This document shows positions 1 through 8,425 of a DNA stretch of 64,000 nucleotides, one piece after another (the stretch's first letter is position 1; the number at the start of each line of letters is the position of its first letter). The DNA comes from Paenibacillus sp. J5C2022 (lineage in GTDB: Bacteria; Bacillota; Bacilli; Paenibacillales; Paenibacillaceae), in contig NZ_JAOQJC010000027.1 of NCBI RefSeq assembly GCF_025567625.1, forward strand, positions 1 through 64,000. Direction: 5' to 3'. The position numbers were made by a program, and so were the translations under genes. The notes under the pieces are model-generated. The model was not told the DNA's origin. It did not search any database and saw only the letters and a list, made by a program, of their open reading frames with translations.

Positions 1-230
1 TACAAAAGTAGCTGAGATGCGGTGGTGGCGAGTGACTTTGTATGAAAAATCGTACAAAAGTGGCTGGGATGCGGTGGTGGCGAGTGATTTTGTATGAAAT
101 TTCGTATAAAAGTAGCTGAGATGCGGTGGTGGTGAGTAACTTTGTATGAAAATTCGTACAAAAGTGGCTGGGTTGTGGTGGTGGTGAGTGACTTTGTATG
201 AAATTTCATACAAAAGTAGCTGAGCTGGGC
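1..230. repeat. 52-bp tandem repeat array, about 4.4 units
   Basis: Four consecutive units of exactly 52 bp start at 1, 53, 105 and 157, and a fifth partial unit runs from 209 to about 230. Units differ by a few substitutions and carry a G-rich centre. Each junction is an inverted repeat; the one at 193-214 is a perfect 22-bp palindrome and the others are near-perfect. No open reading frame with a ribosome-binding site covers the array, and it may begin before the window. Function unknown. Confidence 0.9.
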
Positions 231-348
231 GAATGTGGGTAACATTATGTGGGGAATCATGTAAAAAGCGACGATCGGCGGCAATGAGTGGGGAGCGATA
301 GTTGCTTGGCGACTTAATGAGAGTCAAATGAAAACACGAAAACGAACG

Positions 349-391
349 AAATCCCCTGAATCCTTGTCATAGCAAGGAATTCAGGGGATTT
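349..391 (-). terminator. terminator-like hairpin downstream of tRNA-Arg
   Basis: An 18-bp stem with one bulged base (349-366 pairing with 373-391) and a 6-base loop lies just past the 3' end of the minus-strand tRNA gene. On the minus strand it is followed by a moderately T-rich stretch, consistent with a Rho-independent terminator of the tRNA transcript. Confidence 0.7.
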
Positions 392-429
392 ATGTATCTC
401 ATCTATCGTGACGTATCGGAACGTAATGG

Positions 430-503
430 CGTCCCAGGAGGGATTCGAACCCCCGACAACTCGCTTAGAAGGCGAGTGCTCTATCCGACTGAGCTACTGG
501 GAC
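430..503 (-). tRNA. tRNA-Arg (anticodon UCU)
   Basis: On the minus strand the sequence folds into a full cloverleaf. The 7-bp acceptor stem GTCCCAG/CTGGGAC uses positions 497-503 and 431-437. The anticodon stem CTCGC/GCGAG encloses the loop CTTCTAA, giving anticodon TCT, which reads AGA arginine codons. The T arm contains GGTTCGAATCC. No CCA is encoded. It has its own promoter (513-542) and a downstream hairpin (349-391), so it appears to be a single-gene transcript. Confidence 0.96.
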
Positions 504-512
504 ACGAGCAAT

Positions 513-542
513 AATATAACATGCGATGCCTGTTGATTGCAA
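513..542 (-). promoter_or_regulatory. sigma-A promoter of tRNA-Arg
   Basis: On the minus strand, -35 TTGCAA (537-542) and -10 TATATT (513-518) are separated by 18 bp. The -10 ends 10 bases before the first tRNA base at 503. Confidence 0.6.
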
Positions 543-905
543 CCCTTTTTTTGAAAAAAAATAAGATTACCTATTCTGCTCTGGCTCCACCAACGACTCC
601 TACGATCAACAATCAGCAAGCTTGGAGAGTGCGCGAAAGGGGAAGGACAATGAATCGACATAAAGGAGTAGACAAAATTTGCTGCGCAAGGGAGGCGTCG
701 CCACAACCAGCGTCTTAAGCGAGGAGGCCCTAGCTTGGGTGTTAACACGAAGAAGCAATGAGACAGAGCCAAAAGAGGTTTCTCAATAGTACGCGTCATG
801 TTATAATCTTACGCGAGGCTGTACATAACTATATCCATTGAGCTTGAACTCTGGCGGCAAGGCAACAGTACTTATAATGCGTTTATCGGTTAAGGCGGTG
901 TTATC
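543..905. other. intergenic region without a recognisable gene
   Basis: About 360 bases between the tRNA promoter and the ysoA-like gene. There are two TATAAT hexamers (802-807 and 873-878) that could be -10 elements, but neither has a good -35 at the right distance. A 22-codon frame at 650-718 has a purine-rich stretch before its ATG but no other support. Confidence 0.4.
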
Positions 906-1829
906 ATTACAACTCCTCAAGATCCACCAGAAGAACATAAAGATAATATTTACTTGTTCCCGAGCATGCTTGATCAGTACCAGATCAGCTTAACCCGCAT
1001 GCTGGAGGCGGAACGGTATGACGAGGCCAAGCGTCTGCTTCGCTTCCTGCTGCAATGCCAAGGCCAGGAGAAGCAGCATTACGAGGAATGGGACAGCCTG
1101 CTGGGATGGCTGGATGTCGCTTTCCCCGAGAATGGACAGGAAGCGGAATACGGCGAAGGAGACGAAGAAGAGCTTCGCGAGCAAGCGCTGCAGCCCGCCA
1201 GACAGGACAGGGATTACATTAACGGCGTCCTGCATGTCATGGAGCACCATCCCATGATCGACCAGCGTATGCTCGCATTGGAACGAGCTGCATACATAGA
1301 ATCGGATGAAGTTCATCACAGAATCCGCACCATGCTGGCGGACAAGCAGCTGCATCCCGTCCTGCAGTTCAAGGCTCTGCAATGCCTGAAGAAGCGGGGG
1401 GAGAGCGGGGAGATAACGGTTGAGCGGCTGGGCGAGGAAGTGAAGCTGCGTATCGAAGAGACGCCGCTGTCGATTGATGAGTTTCCATCTCCTATACTTC
1501 GCATTTTGGAGAGGACCTCCGAAGCTGTGGAAGTGGACGATCCTACGCTGCCACATTTTGCCCAAGAGCTGTGGAAGGAAAGCTTGCAATTTCTATATGG
1601 AACCTCTTCTTATCAATGGATGCTGCGGGAGGATGACGGTGCGATAGACTGCTTTGCCGCGGCGCTTCATCTTACGTTGCTGCTGACTGTATACGGCTCG
1701 GCCAACGACGATGACATCCGTGATGCCTACGGGATTACGGAAGCGCTAAGGTTTCAATACGAGCAGGCATGCAGGTCGCTGAGAGGAATTGCCTCGCTTC
1801 TTCAGCAGGAAGACGAACCTCAGCCTTGA
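906..1829 (+). CDS. YsoA-like helical repeat protein (probable ATT start)
   Basis: A predicted soluble, almost entirely helical acidic protein of about 307 residues upstream of tig, the place held by the TPR protein YsoA in B. subtilis. The part after residue 17 begins with a helix pair (motif FPSMLDQYQISLTRMLEAE), followed by an acidic linker and HEAT/TPR-like helices. Function is not known from sequence. The reading frame is open from 894. The only strong ribosome-binding site, AAGGCGGTG at 892-900, lies 5 bases before an in-frame ATT at 906. The later candidates, TTG 954 and ATG 966, have no Shine-Dalgarno sequence. Starting at 906 adds residues TTPQDPPEEHKDNIYL, which read as genuine protein. 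The stop codon overlaps the tig -35 element. I am fairly sure the gene is real and less sure of its start. Confidence 0.75.
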   Translation: MTTPQDPPEEHKDNIYLFPSMLDQYQISLTRMLEAERYDEAKRLLRFLLQCQGQEKQHYEEWDSLLGWLDVAFPENGQEAEYGEGDEEELREQALQPARQDRDYINGVLHVMEHHPMIDQRMLALERAAYIESDEVHHRIRTMLADKQLHPVLQFKALQCLKKRGESGEITVERLGEEVKLRIEETPLSIDEFPSPILRILERTSEAVEVDDPTLPHFAQELWKESLQFLYGTSSYQWMLREDDGAIDCFAAALHLTLLLTVYGSANDDDIRDAYGITEALRFQYEQACRSLRGIASLLQQEDEPQP

Positions 1830-1854
1830 AAAGCTGGTCCAACTTGTTTATACT
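1826..1854 (+). promoter_or_regulatory. sigma-A promoter of tig
   Basis: -35 TTGAAA (1826-1831), a 17-bp spacer and -10 TATACT (1849-1854) lie 63 bases before the tig start. The -35 overlaps the stop codon of the preceding gene. Confidence 0.8.
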
Positions 1855-1917
1855 AGAATGGTTTATGGAACGTGAATACATGTTAAGCATGAGCATTTTT
1901 GGAGGGGAAAGCATAAA

Positions 1918-3207
1918 ATGAAAGCAACATGGGAAAAAATAGACAAGAACATCGTCTCTTTGGACGTTGAGGTAGAAGCGGACAAAGTAACGGTAGCGCT
2001 TGATCAAGCGTTCAAAAAAGTAGTCAGCAAAGTTAACGTACCGGGCTTCCGCAAAGGCAAAGTGCCTCGCGGCATCTTCGAGTCCCGCTTCGGTGTGGAG
2101 AGCCTGTATCAGGATGCAATCGACATCATGCTTCCCGAGGCTTACACTGCGGCTATCAAGGAGAATGAGCTGCAGCCGGTCGATCGTCCCGAGATCGACG
2201 TTACACAAATCGGCAAAGGCGAATCCTTCAAATTCAATGCGAAAGTAACCGTTAAGCCGGAAGTAACGCTTGGCGAATACAAGGGCATTGAAATTGAAGC
2301 GGTGGAAACAGAAGTGAAGGAAGAGGAAGTTGCGGCTGAACTGGAGCGCCTGCAACAGCGTCACGCCGAGCTGAACGTCGTGGAAGAAGGAGCAGCGCAA
2401 AGCGGCGACACCGCTGTAATCGACTTCGACGGCTATGTGGACGGCGAGCAGTTCGAAGGCGGAAAAGCTGAGCGCTATTCCCTGGAGCTTGGCTCCGGTT
2501 CGTTCATTCCGGGCTTCGAGGAGCAAGTAGTCGGTATGGAGATTGGAGACTTCAAGGACGTTGAAGTCAGCTTCCCTGAGACTTACCATGCAGAAGCGCT
2601 TGCGGGCAAGCCAGCCGTATTCAAGGTGAAGCTGCATGAGCTGAAGCGTAAATCGCTGCCTGAGCTCGACGACGAGTTCGCCAAGGATGTCAGCGAGTTC
2701 GACACGCTGGAGGAATACAAGCAAGACCTGTCGAAGAATCTGCAGGAGCGCAAGGAGAAGGAAGCCGAGCAGGCGCGCGAATCATCCGTTGTCGAGAAAG
2801 CTGCCGAAGCTGCTGAAGTGGAAATTCCGGAAGCGATGATCGATACGGAAATCGACTATATGTTCAAGGACTTCGAGCAGCGCCTGAGCATGCAAGGCAT
2901 GAACCTTGACCTGTACTACCAGTTCTCCGGACAGAACGAAGAAGCGCTTCGCGGTCAGATGCGCAGCGATGCGGAGAAGCGCGTTCGCAACAACCTGGTT
3001 CTGGAAGCTATTGCGAAAGCGGAAGGCTTCGAGGTGTCCGACGAGGATCTGACGGAAGAACTGGAGAAGCTGTCCAAGCAGTACAACCGTCCTGTAGAGG
3101 AACTGCGCAGTATTTTCGAGAAGAACGGCAACCTGGACAGCCTGAACGAAGATGTGCTGCTTCGCAAGACGATCAACTTCCTGCTTGAAAACAGCCAAAC
3201 AGCTTAA
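1918..3207 (+). CDS. tig: trigger factor, ribosome-associated chaperone
   Basis: Trigger factor binds ribosomal protein L23 at the exit tunnel and shields nascent chains. The 429-residue product has the usual length. Its N-terminal ribosome-binding domain carries the signature GFRKGKVPRG near residue 44. An FKBP-type prolyl isomerase domain follows (about 150-240, with VIDFDGYVDGEQFEGG and SFIPGFEEQVVGM), then the long helical C-terminal substrate-cradling domain. The start ATG follows the ribosome-binding site GGAGGGG. It has its own promoter at 1826-1854 and a terminator at 3252-3284, so it is probably monocistronic. It stands next to the ClpP/ClpX and Lon genes as in related genomes. Confidence 0.98.
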   Translation: MKATWEKIDKNIVSLDVEVEADKVTVALDQAFKKVVSKVNVPGFRKGKVPRGIFESRFGVESLYQDAIDIMLPEAYTAAIKENELQPVDRPEIDVTQIGKGESFKFNAKVTVKPEVTLGEYKGIEIEAVETEVKEEEVAAELERLQQRHAELNVVEEGAAQSGDTAVIDFDGYVDGEQFEGGKAERYSLELGSGSFIPGFEEQVVGMEIGDFKDVEVSFPETYHAEALAGKPAVFKVKLHELKRKSLPELDDEFAKDVSEFDTLEEYKQDLSKNLQERKEKEAEQARESSVVEKAAEAAEVEIPEAMIDTEIDYMFKDFEQRLSMQGMNLDLYYQFSGQNEEALRGQMRSDAEKRVRNNLVLEAIAKAEGFEVSDEDLTEELEKLSKQYNRPVEELRSIFEKNGNLDSLNEDVLLRKTINFLLENSQTA

Positions 3208-3251
3208 ACAAAGGCTGGTAGCCTTTGAACCACATAATGGCTTTACCCAAG

Positions 3252-3284
3252 ATAAGGCGCGTGTATGATACGTGCCTTATTTTG
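3252..3284 (+). terminator. Rho-independent terminator of tig
   Basis: Hairpin ATAAGGCGCGT/ACGTGCCTTAT with one G-U pair and a short loop, ending in a run of four T, 45 bases after the tig stop codon. Confidence 0.75.
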
Positions 3285-3369
3285 ACCTTACATATCTCAA
3301 GTTGAGAACTTTAGCATGCAATCTCCATACATATGAATGAACCGCAGCCGTATACTGTAGTATTGGAAA

Positions 3370-3398
3370 ATGACATCACAAACCGAACATGTTACAAT
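3370..3398 (+). promoter_or_regulatory. sigma-A promoter of clpP
   Basis: -35 ATGACA (3370-3375), 17-bp spacer, -10 TACAAT (3393-3398), 42 bases before the clpP start. No complete CtsR operator is visible nearby. Confidence 0.65.
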
Positions 3399-3440
3399 GA
3401 AAGTGCTATTCAAGTCCAAAAAAGAAATGAGGTTGGTCGC

Positions 3441-4028
3441 ATGAATCTGGTACCGATCGTAGTTGAACAGACGAATCGCGGGGAACGATCGTATGATATC
3501 TACTCCCGATTGCTGAAGGATCGCATTATTTTTCTCGGGAGCGCGATAGACGACGATGTTGCTAACTCCGTTATCGCTCAGCTGCTTTTTTTGGCGGCCG
3601 ACGATCCGGAGAAGGATATCCATCTCTATATCAACTCTCCAGGCGGTTCTGTCACTGCCGGAATGGGAATATATGATACGATGCAATACATCAAGCCGGA
3701 TGTATCCACGATCTGCATGGGAATGGCGGCTAGCATGGGTTCACTGCTCTTGACTGCAGGCGCCCAAGGCAAGCGCTTCGCGCTTCCCAATGCCGAGGTT
3801 ATGATTCACCAGCCTCTGGGCGGCGTGCGCGGCCAGGCTACGGATATCAAGATTCATGCCGATTGGATCCTGAAGACGAAGCAGAAGCTGAATCAAATCT
3901 ACGTGGATCGCACGGGTCAGCCATATGAGAAAATCGACCGGGATACGGACCGCGACTATTTCATGAGCGCCGAAGAAGCGCTTCAGTACGGTCTGATTGA
4001 CAAGGTCATTACTTCTCCTGTATTGTAA
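3441..4028 (+). CDS. clpP: ATP-dependent Clp protease proteolytic subunit
   Basis: ClpP forms the 14-subunit chamber that degrades proteins unfolded by ClpX or ClpC. The 195-residue product begins MNLVPIVVEQTNRGERSYDI, the usual N terminus. The catalytic triad is visible as Ser98 (in GMAASMGS), His123 (in EVMIHQP) and Asp172. I chose ATG 3441, with ATGAGGT upstream, over an in-frame ATG at 3333 because the family starts here and the promoter lies between the two. It is followed after 24 bases by clpX. In B. subtilis clpP lies elsewhere on the chromosome, so the clpP-clpX pair is a difference from that species. Confidence 0.97.
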   Translation: MNLVPIVVEQTNRGERSYDIYSRLLKDRIIFLGSAIDDDVANSVIAQLLFLAADDPEKDIHLYINSPGGSVTAGMGIYDTMQYIKPDVSTICMGMAASMGSLLLTAGAQGKRFALPNAEVMIHQPLGGVRGQATDIKIHADWILKTKQKLNQIYVDRTGQPYEKIDRDTDRDYFMSAEEALQYGLIDKVITSPVL

Positions 4029-4052
4029 TGTTTTAATTGAAGGGGTGAGCGC

Positions 4053-5309
4053 ATGTTTAAATTCAACGACGAGAAGGGTCAATTAAAATGCTCGTTCTGC
4101 GGCAAGTCGCAGGAACAGGTTCGTAAGCTTGTCGCCGGACCCGGCGTCTATATATGCGATGAGTGCATCGAATTGTGCACGGAGATAGTGGAGGAAGAAC
4201 TGGGTGGCGAAGAGGATCTGGATCTGAAGGATATTCCGAAGCCGCAAGAGATCCGTGCGATTCTGGATTCTTATGTTATCGGGCAGGAATCCGCGAAGAA
4301 GTCTCTGTCGGTCGCCGTATACAACCATTACAAGCGGATCAATTCCGGCAGCAAGATTGAAGATGTAGAGCTGCAGAAGAGCAACATTTTGCTTCTCGGC
4401 CCTACGGGTTCGGGCAAGACACTGCTTGCTCAGACGATGGCCAAAATATTGAACGTGCCGTTCGCGATTGCTGATGCTACTTCATTGACGGAAGCGGGTT
4501 ATGTGGGCGAGGATGTGGAGAACATTCTGCTCAAGCTGATCCAGGCTGCCGACTATGACGTAGAGAAAGCGGAGCGGGGCATCATCTATATCGACGAGAT
4601 CGACAAGGTTGCGCGCAAATCCGAGAATCCGTCCATTACCCGCGACGTGTCGGGTGAAGGCGTACAGCAAGCGCTGCTTAAGATTCTGGAGGGCACGGTC
4701 GCTTCCGTTCCGCCGCAAGGCGGACGCAAGCATCCGCATCAGGAGTTCATTCAGATCGATACGACGAATGTTCTGTTCATCTGCGGCGGAGCGTTCGACG
4801 GTTTGGAGCAGTTGATCAAACGTCGTATCGGCAAGAAGGTAATTGGCTTCAATTCGTCCGGCGAGACTCAGAAGGACTTGAAGCCGGGCGAATATCTGTC
4901 CATGGTATTGCCGGAGGATCTGTTGAAATTCGGATTGATTCCGGAATTTGTGGGCCGCTTGCCGGTCATCTCCACACTGGAGCCGCTCGACGAGCCGGCG
5001 CTGGTCCGCATTCTGTCGGAGCCTAAGAACGCGCTGGTGAAGCAGTATCAGAAGCTGCTGGAAATGGACAATGTGAAGCTGGACTTCGAGCCTGCCGCAT
5101 TGGACGCTATCGCGAAGGAAGCGATCAAGCGCAATACGGGCGCCCGCGGTCTGCGGGCGATTATCGAAGGCATCATGCTGGATGTCATGTACGACGTGCC
5201 GTCCCGCGACGATGTGAGCACTTGCCTCATTACTGAGAAGTCGGTGCGCGAGAAGATTATGCCGGAGCTTTCGACCAAGAAAGGCAAGAAGAAGGAAGAG
5301 AGCGCCTGA
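4053..5309 (+). CDS. clpX: ClpX, AAA+ unfoldase of the Clp protease
   Basis: ClpX recognises, unfolds and threads substrates into ClpP. The 418-residue protein has an N-terminal zinc-binding domain with Cys13, Cys16, Cys35 and Cys38. Walker A is GPTGSGKT (116-123), pore loop 1 is GYVG and Walker B is IIYIDEID. The ClpP-docking tripeptide IGF lies in RIGKKVIGFNS. The C-terminal AAA small domain contains NTGARGLRAI. The start ATG follows AAGGGGTGAG. It appears co-transcribed with clpP. A large hairpin without a T tract follows the gene (5325-5381). Confidence 0.98.
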   Translation: MFKFNDEKGQLKCSFCGKSQEQVRKLVAGPGVYICDECIELCTEIVEEELGGEEDLDLKDIPKPQEIRAILDSYVIGQESAKKSLSVAVYNHYKRINSGSKIEDVELQKSNILLLGPTGSGKTLLAQTMAKILNVPFAIADATSLTEAGYVGEDVENILLKLIQAADYDVEKAERGIIYIDEIDKVARKSENPSITRDVSGEGVQQALLKILEGTVASVPPQGGRKHPHQEFIQIDTTNVLFICGGAFDGLEQLIKRRIGKKVIGFNSSGETQKDLKPGEYLSMVLPEDLLKFGLIPEFVGRLPVISTLEPLDEPALVRILSEPKNALVKQYQKLLEMDNVKLDFEPAALDAIAKEAIKRNTGARGLRAIIEGIMLDVMYDVPSRDDVSTCLITEKSVREKIMPELSTKKGKKKEESA

Positions 5310-5324
5310 TCGACGTTTATTACA

Positions 5325-5381
5325 GCCAAAGCATCCACCCCTGCCGGGAGGCACCACTACGGACAGCGGGTGGACTTTGGC
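5325..5381 (+). other. inverted repeat between clpX and ispG
   Basis: GCCAAAG at 5325-5331 pairs with CTTTGGC at 5375-5381, and TCCACCC with GGGTGGA inside it, with one 2-base bulge. No T-run follows, and ispG starts 20 bases later. It could be an RNA processing or stability element or a weak terminator. Confidence 0.45.
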
Positions 5382-5401
5382 GTTCATGGGAGAGATAACT
5401 T

Positions 5402-6514
5402 ATGTATTTACGTCAAGATACGGTAGCGGTCAAAGTAGGCGATCTGACGATCGGCGGCAGCAACGAAGTTATTATTCAGAGCATGTGTACGACCAAAACG
5501 GCCGATGTGGAGGCGACGGTGTCCGAAATATTGCGTCTGGAGGAAGCGGGCTGCCAGATCGTCCGCGTAACGGTGAACAATATGGAAGCCGCTGACGCAA
5601 TCAAGGAGATTAAGCAGCGCATTCATATCCCGCTGGTGGCCGATATTCATTTCGATTACCGGCTGGCTCTGGCTGCCATCGAGAACGGTGTCGACAAGGT
5701 GCGCATCAATCCGGGCAATATCGGCCGCCGCGAGAAGGTGGAAGCTGTCGTGCAGGCGTGCAAGGAGAAGGGCATCCCGATCCGGATCGGAGTGAACGCA
5801 GGCTCTCTGGAGAATCACTTGCTGGAGAAATACGGCTATCCGACGCCCGAGGCGATGGTGGAGAGCGCGCTGTTCCATATCGGCATATTGGAGGAGCTGG
5901 ACTTTCACGACATTATCGTGTCTCTGAAAGCTTCCGACGTGCCAATGGCGATCGCCGCCTACCGCATGGCCGCCGAGAAGATCAAGTATCCGCTCCATCT
6001 GGGCATTACGGAGGCGGGCACGCTGCACGCCGGTACGATCAAGAGCTCCGCCGGCATCGGCGCATTGTTGGCTATGGGAATCGGCAATACGGTTCGCATC
6101 AGCTTAAGCGCAGATCCGGTAGAGGAAGTGAAGGTGGCCCGCGAGCTGTTGAAATCGTTCGGACTGATAACCAATGCCGCGACTCTCGTATCTTGTCCGA
6201 CTTGCGGAAGGTTGGATATTGATTTGTTCTCCATCGCCAATGAGGTGGAGGATTACATCTCTAAGATTAAAGTGCCGATCAAAGTATCCGTCCTTGGCTG
6301 CGCCGTGAACGGACCCGGCGAAGCGAGAGAAGCGGATATCGGCATCGCTGGTGCAAGAGGCGAAGGACTGCTGTTCCGGTACGGCGAGATCGTTCGGAAG
6401 GTGCCGGAGGCGGACCTTCTGGACGCCTTGAAGCAGGAGATAGACGAGATTGTCCGCGTCTATGAAGAGACCGGAGAAATACCGGGACGCAAGCAGCATT
6501 CTCACAGCGGATAG
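5402..6514 (+). CDS. ispG: 4-hydroxy-3-methylbut-2-en-1-yl diphosphate synthase
   Basis: IspG (GcpE) is the iron-sulfur enzyme that converts MEcPP to HMBPP in the methylerythritol-phosphate route to isoprenoids. The 370-residue product is the short bacterial form. The N-terminal TIM barrel begins near VKVGDLTIGGSNEVIIQSM. The C-terminal cluster-binding domain has CPTCGR and the downstream cysteine in GCAVNGPGE. ATG 5402 follows GGGAGAG. A strong terminator follows at 6517-6568. Its position between clpX and lonB is not the B. subtilis arrangement. Confidence 0.96.
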   Translation: MYLRQDTVAVKVGDLTIGGSNEVIIQSMCTTKTADVEATVSEILRLEEAGCQIVRVTVNNMEAADAIKEIKQRIHIPLVADIHFDYRLALAAIENGVDKVRINPGNIGRREKVEAVVQACKEKGIPIRIGVNAGSLENHLLEKYGYPTPEAMVESALFHIGILEELDFHDIIVSLKASDVPMAIAAYRMAAEKIKYPLHLGITEAGTLHAGTIKSSAGIGALLAMGIGNTVRISLSADPVEEVKVARELLKSFGLITNAATLVSCPTCGRLDIDLFSIANEVEDYISKIKVPIKVSVLGCAVNGPGEAREADIGIAGARGEGLLFRYGEIVRKVPEADLLDALKQEIDEIVRVYEETGEIPGRKQHSHSG

Positions 6515-6516
6515 AG

Positions 6517-6568
6517 AAGCGGCTTATCGTCGCCCCATGAAGAAGGGGCGGGATAAGCCGCTTTTTTT
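6517..6568 (+). terminator. Rho-independent terminator of ispG
   Basis: Long stem AAGCGGCTTATC...GATAAGCCGCTT with inner CGCCCC/GGGGCG pairing, then seven T (6562-6568), directly after the ispG stop codon. Confidence 0.9.
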
Positions 6569-6684
6569 GCGCGTGGAATGCAGTCTGTGCGGTTATTCCG
6601 ACTTTCAAGAGGCAATACTGTCATAATACGGATAACTATGACGGTCAGCGAGGAGCCGTCACGCTTGAAAGGGGCGGATAGAGC

Positions 6685-8388
6685 ATGAATTTGAGTCTCG
6701 TGTTAATGTTAGTGCAAGTGTTTTTCGCCGTTGTGATAGGCATTTATTTTTGGAATTTGCTGCGCAATCAGAAGACGAACCGGTCGGCGGTCGACCGTGA
6801 ATCCCGCAAAGAGATGGATAAGCTGAGAAAGCTGAGATCGATATCGCTGACGAAGCCGCTGGCCGAGAAGACGCGTCCGCAATCCATGGTGGATATTGTA
6901 GGGCAGAAGGATGGATTGCGCGCGCTGAAGGCTGCGCTCTGCAGCGCAAACCCGCAGCATGTCATCATATACGGTCCTCCCGGCGTAGGCAAGACGGCGG
7001 CGGCGCGCGTCGTCTTGGAGGAAGCGAAGAAGAATCCCTCTTCTCCCTTCCTTCCTGAAGCGAAATTTACGGAGATCGATGCGACGACCGCCCGCTTCGA
7101 CGAGCGGGGCATTGCCGATCCGCTGATCGGTTCCGTCCATGATCCTATTTATCAAGGTGCGGGAGCGATGGGAGTAGCGGGCATTCCGCAGCCGAAGCCA
7201 GGCGCTGTGACGAAGGCGCACGGAGGCATTCTGTTCATTGACGAGATCGGTGAATTGCATCCCGTGCAGATGAATAAGCTGTTAAAGGTGCTGGAGGATC
7301 GCAAAGTGTTCCTGGAGAGCGCTTATTACAACTCGGAAGACAGCAATATCCCGACTTACATTCATGACATCTTCCAGAATGGACTTCCGGCGGACTTCCG
7401 GCTTGTCGGAGCTACTACGCGCTCGCCGGGAGATATTCCGCCCGCCATTCGCTCCCGCTGCATGGAGGTGTACTTCCGGCCGCTGCTGGCGGATGAGATT
7501 GCGCTCGTCGCGGAGAATGCAATCAAGAAGATTGGCTTCGGGCCCTGCCCGGAAGCGATTGACGTGGTGAAGAAATACGCGACGAACGGTCGCGAGGCGG
7601 TTAATGTCATTCAACTGGCCGCCGGCGTGGCACTGTCGGAGAAGCGCGAGAGCATCGCCGCTGCGGATATCGAATGGGTCGTGAACAGCAGCCAGATTCC
7701 GCCGCGACCGGATCGCAAGGTGCCGGACAAACCGCAGGTCGGCTTCGTGAACGGGCTCGCTGTGTACGGTCCGAATCTTGGTACGCTGCTGGAAATTGAA
7801 GTGAGTGCGATACCTGCGGCAGCCGGCAAGGGCGTATTTACGATTACAGGCGTCGTGGACGAAGAAGAGCTGGGCGGCGGCAGCAGGACGCTGCGCCGCA
7901 AGAGCATGGCGAAGGGCTCGGTGGAGAATGTGCTTACGATACTCCGCCGCATCGGATTCAATCCCTACGACTACGACTTGCACATCAATTTCCCCGGCGG
8001 CACGCCGATTGACGGACCTTCCGCGGGCATTGCTATGGCGACTGCGATTGCTTCGGCCATAAGAAGGGTTCCGGTTGACAATAAGCTGGCGATGACGGGC
8101 GAAGTTGGCATACACGGGAACGTCAAGCCTGTCGGCGGTGTACTGGCGAAGGTGGAGGCTGCATTCCAGGCGGGGGCGGTGCGCGTCATTGTTCCGAGGG
8201 AGAACTGGCAAGCGATCTTCAAGGATCTGGAAGGCCTTCAGGTCATCCCTGTAGATCGTGTCGAGGAAGTATTCAAGTACGTATTCCCGGAAGAGAAGGT
8301 CGTTCCGGAGGGGATGGAGAAGCCTGCGGGATCGGATGTGTACATCGCGCCGGGCATTCCATATTTGCAGGCGGATTCAACGGAGTGA
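6685..8388 (+). CDS. lonB: ATP-dependent protease LonB
   Basis: LonB is the sporulation-associated Lon protease of Bacilli; in B. subtilis it is made in the forespore under sigma-F. The 567-residue product starts with one membrane-anchor helix (residues 3-25). It continues with an AAA+ domain carrying GPPGVGKTA and FIDEIGELHP, and ends in a Lon protease domain with the Ser446-Lys489 dyad (in DGPSAGIAM and GGVLAKVEA). It lacks the long N-terminal domain of LonA. The start ATG follows AAAGGGGCGG. LonA follows after 37 bases. I could not identify a convincing sigma-F promoter in the 116 bases upstream; an inverted repeat GTCATA...TATGAC lies at 6620-6642. Confidence 0.95.
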   Translation: MNLSLVLMLVQVFFAVVIGIYFWNLLRNQKTNRSAVDRESRKEMDKLRKLRSISLTKPLAEKTRPQSMVDIVGQKDGLRALKAALCSANPQHVIIYGPPGVGKTAAARVVLEEAKKNPSSPFLPEAKFTEIDATTARFDERGIADPLIGSVHDPIYQGAGAMGVAGIPQPKPGAVTKAHGGILFIDEIGELHPVQMNKLLKVLEDRKVFLESAYYNSEDSNIPTYIHDIFQNGLPADFRLVGATTRSPGDIPPAIRSRCMEVYFRPLLADEIALVAENAIKKIGFGPCPEAIDVVKKYATNGREAVNVIQLAAGVALSEKRESIAAADIEWVVNSSQIPPRPDRKVPDKPQVGFVNGLAVYGPNLGTLLEIEVSAIPAAAGKGVFTITGVVDEEELGGGSRTLRRKSMAKGSVENVLTILRRIGFNPYDYDLHINFPGGTPIDGPSAGIAMATAIASAIRRVPVDNKLAMTGEVGIHGNVKPVGGVLAKVEAAFQAGAVRVIVPRENWQAIFKDLEGLQVIPVDRVEEVFKYVFPEEKVVPEGMEKPAGSDVYIAPGIPYLQADSTE

Positions 8389-8425
8389 TACAATAAAGTG
8401 ATGTTAATGATTGGAGGTGCCAAGG

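Noticed and set aside
650..718. 22-codon frame beginning MNRHKGVDKICC
   Set aside because: A purine-rich stretch precedes the ATG but there is no promoter, conservation evidence or terminator.
3278..3305. TTTTGACCTT as a CtsR operator before clpP
   Set aside because: Only one half-site matches; the second heptamer of the tandem CtsR box is missing, and it lies in the tig terminator tail.
6620..6642. GTCATA...TATGAC inverted repeat before lonB as an operator or sigma-F promoter
   Set aside because: Only 6 bp per arm and no match to the sigma-F consensus at correct spacing; could be chance.
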